Made by a program: the position numbers and the translations under genes. Shown one piece after another: positions 17,562 to 25,840 of a stretch of DNA of 43,738 bases; position 1 is the first letter of the stretch, and each line of letters begins with the position of its first letter. The DNA comes from Terrimonas_B sp041743125 (GTDB taxonomy: Bacteria > Bacteroidota > Bacteroidia > Chitinophagales > Chitinophagaceae), in NCBI GenBank assembly GCA_041743125.1, contig JBGTNK010000214.1:1-43738 (forward strand), written 5' to 3'. The notes under the pieces were generated by a model. That model was given only the letters and a program-made list of their open reading frames with translations, was not told where the DNA came from and searched no databases.

Positions 17562-17610
17562 CCCTTTCCCCTTAAATGTGATACGGCTTATTAATATCAA
17601 TCTAATAAAC

Positions 17611-18690
17611 ATGAATAAAAGCTACCTCTGTCAACTTACTTTTTCTATAATGAAACTATTTATCATGGCTCTTTTATTTAGTATATCAAAAGAAGCATTT
17701 GGAAAAGCAGGAGAAGAGAAGAAATTGATCCATGAAGAAAATTATATATTGATCAATGGCATTGAGCAATGGGTCACCATCCATGGCGAGAATACAAAAC
17801 CCGCTATTTTATTTCTTCACGGAGGGCCTGGAAGCCCAATAAGCCCATATTCAGACAACCTTTACAAAGAATGGGAAAGGGATTTTATTATCGTGCAATG
17901 GGATCAGAGAGGGACTGGTAAAACATTTGGCAATGATTTGCCAAAGAACCTAAGTCCGGAATTTTTACAATCCAATCCGCTAACTATTGACCAAATGGTA
18001 GCCGATGGTATTGTATTGTCGGAATACCTGTTAAAACACCTGGACAAGAAAAAACTAATTCTGTTTGGAACTTCCTGGGGATCGGTTCTCGGAGTTAAAA
18101 TAGCAACAAAACGCCCCAAACTTTTTTATGCCTACGTAGGACATTCTCAAATAACGGATCCCAATGATGAATTGACCCTTTACAATAAAGTACTTCGTAT
18201 GGCTAAATCAATTAGCGATACTGCATCTTTGGAAACGTTGAAAATAATTGGCCTGCCGCCTTATACAGAAGCAAGAAATATGGGAAAGTTATTGAGGATA
18301 GTTAAAAAATACGAGTCGCTAAGCGCTATACCAGCGCCTGATTCCTGGTTTGTTTTATCCCCAACCTATGACAACGAGAAAGATAATCAAAGTAGAAGCG
18401 ATGGAGATGATTATTCATTTGTTAACTATGAAGGTGATAAAAGATTAGCGGTACCGTCAATGAAATCAACTATTAATTTAATGAAAGATCATATCAAATT
18501 TAAAATTCCGGTATATATTATCCAGGGAGCAGAAGACCTGTTAACACCGGCGGTAGCCACTAAAAAATATTATGACTTGATTAAAGCACCATCCAAGAAA
18601 TACTATTTGCTATCAAAAACAGCACACGGATTTAATTCATCAGTTCTAGACAGACAATACAAAATTTTTAAAGCTATAAAGATAAAGTAG
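17611..18690 (+). CDS. Exported alpha/beta hydrolase, proline-iminopeptidase-like
   Basis: Start chosen at ATG 17611; a GTG at 17578 would add eleven residues before the signal peptide. From 17611 the protein has 359 residues with a hydrophobic segment at about 9-26 and a likely cut after AFG. HGGPGSP (70-76) is the oxyanion motif of prolyl aminopeptidases, DQRGTGKT (98-105) is typical of the same group, and GTSWGSVLG (153-161) holds the serine nucleophile S155. The acid and base are likely in QGAEDLLTP and KTAHGF. The length and motifs fit peptidase family S33, but the cap region is shorter than in classic enzymes, so the substrate is open. It follows the esterase gene closely. Confidence 0.8.
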   Translation: MNKSYLCQLTFSIMKLFIMALLFSISKEAFGKAGEEKKLIHEENYILINGIEQWVTIHGENTKPAILFLHGGPGSPISPYSDNLYKEWERDFIIVQWDQRGTGKTFGNDLPKNLSPEFLQSNPLTIDQMVADGIVLSEYLLKHLDKKKLILFGTSWGSVLGVKIATKRPKLFYAYVGHSQITDPNDELTLYNKVLRMAKSISDTASLETLKIIGLPPYTEARNMGKLLRIVKKYESLSAIPAPDSWFVLSPTYDNEKDNQSRSDGDDYSFVNYEGDKRLAVPSMKSTINLMKDHIKFKIPVYIIQGAEDLLTPAVATKKYYDLIKAPSKKYYLLSKTAHGFNSSVLDRQYKIFKAIKIK

Positions 18691-18934
18691 CGTTTATTTT
18701 AATTGGACATGTGTAACACAAACGAATTTATCAATACTTGTTAGTTCTGAGGGCCCAGAGACAAGGATTGTAAGTTGGGCATTGGTTAGCTATGATCGGG
18801 ATGTATTTAGATTTCCGATTCTAAGGTAAAATCTTTCCTTTGGTTAATTGAATACATTTAACCTGGCGGAAATGGATATTCACAATAAATAAATGAGTAA
18901 TATTATTGGTCAACCGTGTTGCTGGGAACAATTA

Positions 18935-19762
18935 TCAGGATTTGATAATGTGGACATCCCGTTGAGGGAAAGGTATAGTAATGTTATTCTCGTGAAAAGC
19001 TTTGAATATTTTATAACGCAGCTCACTTTTTACATGTTCCACCCGGAATATATCATTGGTCCAGAACATCAGGTAAAAGACCAACGCACTGTCTCCAAAA
19101 TCATGAAAGCGAACAAAAGGTTGATGTGCTTCATCCCTGATCAATTCTTCCTGTTCCTGTGTGCAATGCAAAAGAACCCGGGTTACCAGGTCCACATCAC
19201 TATTGTAGCTCACACCCACTTCTATCTGAAACCTTCTATCAAAGGACTGGTGGCTCCAGTTCACCACATTCTCTGTAATAAATTTATGATTAGGTACTAT
19301 AATATTAAACCCGTCGCGGGTCAGTAATACGGAAGTGCGAAGGTTAATATCCTGCACTTTACCAACTATATTATCCACTTCCATTACATCACCCACTTTC
19401 ACTTTTCTCTCAAACAACATAAACAATCCTGAAATAAGGTCACTGAATATATTTTGTAATCCAAAACCCAATCCCACCAACAGGGCGGCTGAACCTGCCA
19501 CTAATAGGGTAATATCAAAACCCAGTAAAGAAATGCAAACCGAAATGGAAACAACCCAACCGAAATATCTTAAAAGCTGGAAAAGAGAAGTTCTTCTTCC
19601 TGTTTCATTAAAGCCGAGTTGCTTATTGGAGAATAATAATTTTTTGATTGCAACCAGGAGAACCCAGGTAAGTAACAGGACAATGATTAAACCAGCAATT
19701 TTTCCCGGTGTTAAAGAAAAACTTCCCAATTTAAAGATCACGAATTGCCAAAAGTCTTTCAT
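18935..19762 (-). CDS. Small-conductance mechanosensitive channel (MscS family)
   Basis: The 275-residue protein has helices at about 20-40 and 65-84, then the pore helix (AGSAALLVGLGFGLQNIFSDLISG) and the beta domain (KVGDVMEVDNIVGKVQDI, FNIIVPNHKFITE). The C-terminal signature TIPFPQRDVH is kept. It opens under membrane tension. Its ATG overlaps the last four bases of the upstream DUF389 gene, so the two are translationally coupled and probably act together. The stop codon lies inside a perfect inverted repeat (ATTATCA, five bases, TGATAAT, 18931-18949) that may end the transcript. No signal peptide is needed. Confidence 0.88.
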   Translation of the reverse strand: MKDFWQFVIFKLGSFSLTPGKIAGLIIVLLLTWVLLVAIKKLLFSNKQLGFNETGRRTSLFQLLRYFGWVVSISVCISLLGFDITLLVAGSAALLVGLGFGLQNIFSDLISGLFMLFERKVKVGDVMEVDNIVGKVQDINLRTSVLLTRDGFNIIVPNHKFITENVVNWSHQSFDRRFQIEVGVSYNSDVDLVTRVLLHCTQEQEELIRDEAHQPFVRFHDFGDSALVFYLMFWTNDIFRVEHVKSELRYKIFKAFHENNITIPFPQRDVHIIKS

Positions 19763-21087
19763 TTTTTATTTGGTTTAATAGGTTCTGTTTGTTGCAACCA
19801 AACCGTATCCGTCTTTAATCTTTTTTTAAGAAACTGCCGGATCTTTTCTACTGATTCCTGGCGGTCAGTGTTTTTTGCCTCCGCATCCCATTGCAAATAG
19901 GCCGTCCATATTGTATCTTTTTTTTGTTCACTTTTCATTTCAACAGGACTAATCCCCAGGGCAATAATATCCGGATAAAATGCTTTGATCTCGTCAAAGA
20001 CAACACCCTCATCTATTATTTTATTGAGTCGTGTCAGGGAATCCAATAATTGATTATTCTGGATTTCTATATTCCTCATCACTGTTTGCGTCATTTCCAG
20101 GCTTAACTTGTCCAATTCACTTTTAGATATGTTCATTCTCAAAAACATGATCCGGTATTTTGCCAGCCCCAGCTTCTTTAATTTTTTTTCATAAAATACT
20201 ATTTGGGAATCGGGTACCTGGTAACCAGAAAAAAAAGTTTTTATCAGATTAACCGAATCCATGTTTTGTGTTTCCCATTTTAAAATCTCATTGCCCTTTT
20301 TTCTAAAATCATCTATTATTTCGTACTGGATGATGCGGTTGGTTCTGTTATTTTGATAAACGGAGTATAAAAATAAGAAGCTGGGGATACTAATGAGAAT
20401 AGTGACTACGAAGGTGGCCCGGCTCACCCGCTTTTGCTTCACTTTGTCTACGTAGGTTTTAAAGGGAAAACGAAGAAATTTTACAATTAAATAAGTAGAT
20501 ACGGCTATGAAAACGGTATTGAGAAAATATAAATAAATAGCTCCGCCAAATATATCCCAGTTGCCGGTAGCCAATCCGTATCCGGCAGCACATAATGGCG
20601 GCATTAAGGCCGTGGCAATGGCCACGCCGGGTAAGGCATTAGTTGCTTCACTTCGTGAGCCGGATACAATGCCGGCTACACCACCAAAAAAAGCTACTCC
20701 TATATCAAGTAAAGTAGGTTGCGTTCTCGCTAATATCTCCGAAGTAGGATCTCCCAGGGGAGTTAAAAAAAAATAAATGACTGAAGTCAGCAAACTGAAA
20801 AAAGTAACGTAAGCAAGATTCCGAATGGCCCGGATAAACAATTCCATGTCGTGCACGCCGATGGAATACCCTACACCCAGGATGGTTGACATAATGGGTG
20901 AAATAAGCATAGCGCCGATAATAATGGCAGCAGAATTTGTATCTAAGCCGATGGAAGCCAGCAAGGCTGAGCATATCATTAACCAGGCATTGAAGCCTTT
21001 TATATGAATGCCATCGGAAATCCGCTTGGCAGTGCCCTCGTAATCGGTGGTTTTTTTAATGTCAAATACACGCCGGGCCCAGTTCAT
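19759..21087 (-). CDS. DUF389 family membrane protein
   Basis: The 442-residue protein has five or six membrane helices in its first 250 residues with the DUF389 core: SALLASIGLDTNSAAIIIGA, MLISPIMSTILGVGYSIG, FFGGVAGIVSGSRSEATNAL and PGVAIATALMPPLCAAGYG. The C-terminal 190 residues are hydrophilic and helical, likely on one face of the membrane. The family is widespread and has no settled function; a transport or channel-related role is often guessed. The four-base stop/start overlap with the MscS gene is a strong hint of joint action in osmotic or envelope stress. It lies 23 bp after the acetyltransferase-nitrilase gene, so all three may form one operon. Confidence 0.85.
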   Translation of the reverse strand: MNWARRVFDIKKTTDYEGTAKRISDGIHIKGFNAWLMICSALLASIGLDTNSAAIIIGAMLISPIMSTILGVGYSIGVHDMELFIRAIRNLAYVTFFSLLTSVIYFFLTPLGDPTSEILARTQPTLLDIGVAFFGGVAGIVSGSRSEATNALPGVAIATALMPPLCAAGYGLATGNWDIFGGAIYLYFLNTVFIAVSTYLIVKFLRFPFKTYVDKVKQKRVSRATFVVTILISIPSFLFLYSVYQNNRTNRIIQYEIIDDFRKKGNEILKWETQNMDSVNLIKTFFSGYQVPDSQIVFYEKKLKKLGLAKYRIMFLRMNISKSELDKLSLEMTQTVMRNIEIQNNQLLDSLTRLNKIIDEGVVFDEIKAFYPDIIALGISPVEMKSEQKKDTIWTAYLQWDAEAKNTDRQESVEKIRQFLKKRLKTDTVWLQQTEPIKPNKK

Positions 21088-21110
21088 TTATAATGATAAT
21101 TTTTTCAAAT

Positions 21111-22682
21111 CTACTCTTTTACAAGTAAAGGTTTTTCCTGGAGAGCATGCACTTCATTTTCTTGTTCTGTAAAATTAATCTTGTACAAATCCAGTCGCCT
21201 GTCTTTCAGCGTTTGCACACTTCCGTAATTATGCAGTTCGGTTAATAAAGACAAATCCACATCACTGACAACGATCATTTCCGTATTAGGAGTTGCTTCC
21301 GCCTTAATACCCGTGACAGGGAAAGCAAAATCGGATGGAGTTAATACAGCAGATTGGGCAAACTGCAAATCCATATTAGTTACTTTAGGAAGATTCCCTA
21401 CATTACCTGCAATAGCAACAAAACATTCATTTTCTATGGCCCGGGCTTGCGCACAAAAACGAACCCGGTTATAAGCATTTTGCGTATCCGTCAAAAATGG
21501 TACAAACAAGATCTGCATTCCCTCCTCTGCCAGTTTCCTGGTCATCTCCGGAAATTCAACATCATAACAAATTTGTACCCCAATTTTACCGGCATCGGTG
21601 TCAATGACATGAATGGCGTTGCCACCCTGGAAATGCCATTCATCTTCTTCAGAGGGGGTAATATGAATTTTGCACTGGCTGTCTATTTTACCGCTTCTTT
21701 GCAATACGTAGGAAACATTATATACTTTCCCGTCTCTCACTTCAGGCATACTGCCCGCAATGATATTTACATTGTATGAAATTGCCATTTTACTCATGGC
21801 ATCAATGATAGGATTTGTAAATTTCGCCAGCTCCTGGATGGCATGCCGGCTGTCCATTTCATTAAATTTCCCCATCAATGGAGCATTAAACAACTCCGGG
21901 AATAAAATGAAATCAGATTCGTAATCGCTAACCGCGTCAACAAAATAATCTACATTCTTCAGCAAATCCTCTGTTGTATCGTAAGGACGCATTTGCCATT
22001 GCACTAACCCGATTCGTACTATATCTTTTTTACGAAGAATGATACTTTTTTCGGCATCATGGTAAACATTATGCCATATAAGTAAGGTAGCGAAGCCTTT
22101 ACTTTCCTCATCTTCGGGCAAATAGTTGCGCAATACTTTTTTTACCTGGAAATCATTTGACAGCTGAAAGGTGAGAGTAGGGTCATATATTTCCCGGTTT
22201 TTCACCTTATCAATATAGGCCCTGGGAGATAGAGTGTCTGCATACATCCCATATTTGGGAATACGGCCACCGGCAATGATCATTTTTAAATTGAGTCTTT
22301 CACATAAATTTTTTCTTGCATCATACAAGCGCCGGGCCAGCCGCATACCCCTGTATTCCGGATGAACAAAAATTTCAATGCCATATAATGTATCTCCTTT
22401 GGGGTCATGCGTTTCAAAACTGAAATTGCCGGTTATATCCCGGTAAGTATGATTATCACCAAACCGTTCATAGTTAACGATAATAGATAATGCACATCCC
22501 ACCACCTTATTATTATGAGTAAGGACGATCTGTCCATTCGGAAATTTTTGAGTCAACTTGCTGATTGCTTCTTCTTTCCAGTATTGCCCGCCCAGGCTGG
22601 CATAGGCTTTCATCATGGCCTCCTTCAATGTCAGGTAATCTTCGATCGTTAAAGCTCTCACTTCAATCATGTCTGTCTCCAT
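21111..22682 (-). CDS. Fusion of a GNAT acetyltransferase and a nitrilase-superfamily amidohydrolase
   Basis: Residues 1-210 form a GNAT domain with the acetyl-CoA loop VHPEYRGMRLARRLYD (107-122). Residues 222-500 form a carbon-nitrogen hydrolase with the Glu-Lys-Cys triad: E263 (FILFPELFNAP), K338 (SQCKIHITPSEED) and C372 (GVQICYDVEFPE). This two-domain layout is a known class of unknown substrate. Both active sites look whole. An ATG at 22682 gives 523 residues; the second ATG at 22670 has GGAG seven bases upstream and may be the true start. It probably acylates or deacylates a small amine or amide in the cytoplasm. It leads the DUF389-MscS group. Confidence 0.87.
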   Translation of the reverse strand: METDMIEVRALTIEDYLTLKEAMMKAYASLGGQYWKEEAISKLTQKFPNGQIVLTHNNKVVGCALSIIVNYERFGDNHTYRDITGNFSFETHDPKGDTLYGIEIFVHPEYRGMRLARRLYDARKNLCERLNLKMIIAGGRIPKYGMYADTLSPRAYIDKVKNREIYDPTLTFQLSNDFQVKKVLRNYLPEDEESKGFATLLIWHNVYHDAEKSIILRKKDIVRIGLVQWQMRPYDTTEDLLKNVDYFVDAVSDYESDFILFPELFNAPLMGKFNEMDSRHAIQELAKFTNPIIDAMSKMAISYNVNIIAGSMPEVRDGKVYNVSYVLQRSGKIDSQCKIHITPSEEDEWHFQGGNAIHVIDTDAGKIGVQICYDVEFPEMTRKLAEEGMQILFVPFLTDTQNAYNRVRFCAQARAIENECFVAIAGNVGNLPKVTNMDLQFAQSAVLTPSDFAFPVTGIKAEATPNTEMIVVSDVDLSLLTELHNYGSVQTLKDRRLDLYKINFTEQENEVHALQEKPLLVKE

Positions 22683-22809
22683 ATATAAATAATTTTATTT
22701 TATTTTTCTTCAATGATCCGTTATAATTAAGCTCTGCACAGCCGGAAAGTTACAAAATAGAAAATGGGAAATAACCGATTATTAATGCGGGATACTCTTT
22801 CCAACTCTA

Positions 22810-22834
22810 CGGGAAATAAAAGTTGGATTTCCCG
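22810..22834. other. Perfect inverted repeat between the stress-protein gene and the acetyltransferase gene
   Basis: CGGGAAAT and ATTTCCCG pair perfectly around a nine-base loop. It lies 109 bases after the universal stress protein stop. No T-run follows on either strand, so a terminator call is weak. The rest of the gap 22683-22942 shows nothing clear. Confidence 0.35.
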
Positions 22835-22942
22835 GCTGTTGATTCCAATGAAAATAAGCGGAAGGAATTTATGTATCCCCATCAGTACACTGCCTTATCA
22901 CCTGCAAAGGGAATGTATAACAGGTATGATTTACGAAGCCTG

Positions 22943-23869
22943 TTAGAATGCCCACTGCATTGGTGGTATGTCAATGGTTTCCTCCTTTACAGCTTCCGTT
23001 AATGCCGGACCGGCCTGGGGTGTACGTATGCTTAACACGGGCAATTTTGAATGGTTAACAACTTGCTGGGCGTATGGTCCGATAAAAAATTGACGCCATT
23101 TATAATCCAACGAAGCATTGATAACAATAAGATCAGCCTTTTCCTTCCTGGCTATTTCCAATACTTTTTTTGCATAATTGCTGCAAACAAAGAATTGTGA
23201 TTTAAATGATGTATCATGAATGCCCAGTCTCCGGCCCAGTTCCATGATCTCAGCTTTTTTCTTCCCGGGATTGTAAATTTCGCTGCTCAGGGACAGGCCC
23301 AATATTATTAATTCTGAATTATTCTTTTCAATAATTGGCTCTATGAACTCATATTTACCGAGTATACCTCCACTGGCCCTGATGGGAAACAATATCTTTT
23401 TAAACTCCTTTATTTTCTTCTTACCGGGAATAGTGAGTACCGGGATATTTGTGTTTTTTATGACGGAATAAGCATTGCTGCCAATAAAAAATTCCCTGAA
23501 CCCCGAAGCACCATGAGTACCCATTATGATCAGATCGCATCCAATTTTAATAGCCATTTCCCTGATGGCATCGGAAGGATTATTAAATTCCATATGCGTT
23601 TGAACTTTTATCAGGTGTTTCGATTTTATTCTTTCTTCCAGATCCTTCAGCCTGCCGGCAGCTGTTTTTTCTAATTCCGGGATCAGGTATACCGCAGCAT
23701 TATAGGCTTCCCTTGGGGCAATTAAGAACCGGTTTTCTACTACATGCAATAAATGCAAGGTAGCCTGGTGCCGTTTGCACATATCAATAGCTGTGCTTAA
23801 AGCGTTATACGATAATTCTGAGAAATCTGTTGGTAATAACAGGTTTTGTATGTGGGTTTTTGAATTCAT
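22943..23869 (-). CDS. Universal stress protein, two UspA domains in tandem
   Basis: The 308-residue protein has two UspA units (about 8-147 and 155-287). The first has the ATP-binding pattern GTHGASG, then nine residues on, GSNA (117-133), and begins NLLLPTDFSELSYNAL. The second is looser (NASLDYKWRQFFIGPYAQQVV) and has lost the Gly-rich loop, so probably only the first binds ATP. The tail of about 20 residues is unusual and ends PPMQWAF. There is no signal peptide. Such proteins help cells survive starvation or membrane stress. The context of MscS, DUF389 and SPFH genes fits a stress role. Confidence 0.87.
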   Translation of the reverse strand: MNSKTHIQNLLLPTDFSELSYNALSTAIDMCKRHQATLHLLHVVENRFLIAPREAYNAAVYLIPELEKTAAGRLKDLEERIKSKHLIKVQTHMEFNNPSDAIREMAIKIGCDLIIMGTHGASGFREFFIGSNAYSVIKNTNIPVLTIPGKKKIKEFKKILFPIRASGGILGKYEFIEPIIEKNNSELIILGLSLSSEIYNPGKKKAEIMELGRRLGIHDTSFKSQFFVCSNYAKKVLEIARKEKADLIVINASLDYKWRQFFIGPYAQQVVNHSKLPVLSIRTPQAGPALTEAVKEETIDIPPMQWAF

Positions 23870-23936
23870 ATTTTAATTTTTTGAAAGAAAATTTGATTTT
23901 ACTTTTTTTATCATAGCAGGACTGAGCCTGGTCCGT

Positions 23937-24149
23937 TTACTTTACAAACTTTTGGCCAAGGATACTTTTTTCATTATTTAAAATCTGCATGATACATATT
24001 CCGCCGGGAACCACTTTAATATAAAATGAAATAATGCTATAAGGCTGTCCCTGGTATTGCTGGTCACTTAAAAGTCTTCCATCCATATCAAAAACCCTGA
24101 CTACAAACTTTACTTCATAGCCACCGGTATGCAATAATGCGCTATTGCT
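23937..24149 (-). pseudogene. Orphan type IX secretion (T9SS) C-terminal sorting domain, gene remnant
   Basis: The minus-strand frame encodes about 70 residues that read as the end of a T9SS cargo: VVRVFDMDGRLLSDQQYQ, then YIKVVPGGICIMQILNNE, then QKFVK at the end. The pattern (strand, DxxGR, strand, then G-I/V-Y-x-x-Q) is that of type A sorting domains. The usual Tyr of GIYI is Cys here. A TAA at 24150-24152 closes the frame upstream and there is no start codon or cargo domain. It is the tail of a lost gene for a secreted protein. Confidence 0.6.
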
Positions 24150-24217
24150 TTACAATAAAATCTGCTAAAACCAGTTCCCGATTATATTGAAAACAATTTC
24201 CGTAAACTTTACCCGGG

Positions 24218-24240
24218 AAAAAGGGCCTGCAGCCCTTCAG
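24218..24240 (-). terminator. Rho-independent terminator
   Basis: On the minus strand GAAGGGC, a five-base loop (TGCAG) and GCCCTT form a stem that runs into five T. It lies about 20 bases after the stop of the LapA-like pseudogene. Confidence 0.6.
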
Positions 24241-24258
24241 GTAAATATGTCTTGCATA

Positions 24259-24474
24259 TTATCCTCTCTTATCCCTGCTCAACCTTTTCATACCCGACCA
24301 TAACAAGCCTGCTGTAAACATTCCCAGGATATAAATAGCTATCGTGGTAAAAGCAAGCGGAAGAGTAACCCCCCATTTTAAAAATGAAATAGTTACACTG
24401 CCAAAGTTTTAAAAGGCAAATATCAAAATAGACAGCACGATGATGGTCAAAAGGATCATGCGTATGTATTTCAT
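24259..24474 (-). pseudogene. LapA-domain (DUF1049) small membrane protein with an in-frame stop
   Basis: From ATG 24474 the frame runs 72 codons to TAA 24259-24261 but is broken by TAA at 24409-24411. Before the stop: MKYIRMILLTIIVLSILIFA, one membrane helix. After it: NFGSVTISFLKWGVTLPLAF, then a second helix and a basic end (SGMKRLSRDKRG). This is the LapA plan of two helices with a conserved N-x-x-x-V-x-x-x-F segment between them; relatives often have Gln where the stop stands, so a CAA to TAA change is likely. Without the stop the size (71 residues) would be normal. A clean terminator follows. Either a recent pseudogene or a sequencing error. Confidence 0.6.
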
Positions 24475-24497
24475 AATACTTTTTTTTGATTACATAT

Positions 24498-25206
24498 TTA
24501 ATTACGAATGGTCAAATTACCCGGTATAATGCCTTGTTGCTTTATCCTGACTCTATCCAGGTCATTTTTCAATTCTTCAATTTTCAGGTTTGCCAGGTCG
24601 ATATCCGTATTCAATGCATTATTATTTACGTCCAAAGCGGCGGATGCAGCTTCTGAGGATTCCATGCTTTTTTATTGTTTTTCCTGATTTGCCTGTTCTT
24701 ATTTTTTATATCCTTTTCTACTCCCCTGATCTGCGATGCCAGGTGTGAAGCCTGGCGGGAATAATAGTCATTGAGAAATTGAATGCTAAAGTTGTTCAGC
24801 AGATTTTTCATATGGCCAAACTCGGCTTCATAATTTTGAGGACCGATAAAAAAATCATAACCGAAAGACATAAAATATTTCATTTCTGATCCATCCGCCA
24901 CATCGGTAATCCGGGTATATAAATCCATTCTTTTATCTGTAATAGCAGCCACACGCACATCCCTCGCACTAATCAGATCTTTATCGGTAAAAAGACCTAA
25001 CCTTTCATTTTTATATCATAGTTCTTTTTAAGAAAATTATTCCAGGCTTTTTTAACAGCCCTGGCTTCCGCATCATACTTAACATACAGGCAGGCTCTCA
25101 ATTTATTTTGAAAACTAATTTCACTGGTATCAATGCGGAAGGTTTGTGCATTAATACTAAAACTAATCAGTGCCCCAACCAACAGTAATATTTTTATCTT
25201 TCTCAT
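24498..25206 (-). pseudogene. Exported protein of unknown family, broken by two frameshifts in A-runs
   Basis: The gene starts at ATG 25206 with a signal peptide (MRKIKILLLVGALISFSINA). It reads well to about 24998, then must shift frame; the next part (ISARDVRVAAITDKRMDLYT to DIKNKNRQIRKNNKK) is open to about 24665, where a second shift is needed to read ESSEAASAALDVNNNALNTD to GIIPGNLTIRN and TAA 24498-24500. Both breaks lie in runs of A (five and six A on the coding strand), and adding one A to each run restores a single frame of about 235 codons. The C-terminal half is helical and charged. No family is recognised. It may be a pseudogene or an assembly artefact. Confidence 0.6.
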
Positions 25207-25309
25207 TGTATTTTGCTTTGATTGGTTGATGCCTCCCAGTTTAAAAATAGCAAAGCCTGGTGCTCCCTGGAATACCGGGATAACCACCTGCATTAAATAT
25301 GATAAACTT

Positions 25310-25735
25310 TTATTTTACCCGGATGGATTCCGATCTTAAAACAACAAATGAACCCGGCCACTGAATATCTGCATCATCTTCTGCCGTAATAAATAACTCT
25401 GTTGGTTTAAAGGACGTAACCGCTTTCAGTGAACCTTTAAGTGTACTTGATAACAAACTTCCGGAGCTTTTGATCTGCCCCAGGTTCTTATTGCCATTAC
25501 TTTCCGTAGCCATCCAGACGATATAAAATTTCCGTTCTGGAGAAAGTTTATCAGGCTTGGCCAGATGCTTCACGTCTATTTCGATAGCATAGTTTTTATT
25601 TTTATCCTGCTTGATCTTGGCAACAGCTTCTGCTGCCGGTACCACAGTAGATCCCGGAAAAGTTATTTTCTTTGCGCAGGAATTTAAAATAACCAGCAAG
25701 ACAACTGCCGCCGGTAATAAGATTAATTTTTTCAT
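25310..25735 (-). CDS. Small lipoprotein of unknown function
   Basis: The 141-residue protein has a lipoprotein signal with lipobox LNSC (C20), so it is anchored to a membrane from the periplasmic side. The rest alternates strands as in a small beta-sandwich (NYAIEIDVKHLAKPDKL, RKFYIVWMATESNGNKNLGQ, PTELFITAEDDADIQWPGSF). Such anti-sigma-like or Ig-like small lipoproteins are common in this phylum, but no family is recognised here. It lies between the frameshifted exported gene and an MscS channel gene, all on the minus strand, 104 bases after the channel gene. Confidence 0.75.
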   Translation of the reverse strand: MKKLILLPAAVVLLVILNSCAKKITFPGSTVVPAAEAVAKIKQDKNKNYAIEIDVKHLAKPDKLSPERKFYIVWMATESNGNKNLGQIKSSGSLLSSTLKGSLKAVTSFKPTELFITAEDDADIQWPGSFVVLRSESIRVK

Positions 25736-25840
25736 TTTTTTTATTTTTAGATCTTAGTGCTTACTCTTTACGGTTTTCAGCAATCCCGTTTATTGTGTAC
25801 GCCCCGCATTCTCTGCGTTATTTCAGAAAATCCGGTGCCA

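Noticed and set aside
18893..19327. 144-codon plus-strand frame
   Set aside because: It lies opposite the small MscS gene and is a mirror of its codon pattern.
22764..22946. 60-codon plus-strand frame in the gap before the stress-protein gene
   Set aside because: It spans a perfect inverted repeat, has no ribosome site and overlaps the end of the universal stress protein gene.
957..24411. Several in-frame TAA codons (960-962, 7579-7581, 24409-24411) as a sign of stop-codon reassignment
   Set aside because: TAA is the normal end of several intact genes here (for example the YegP-like and DUF6029 genes), and the broken genes show other decay marks.
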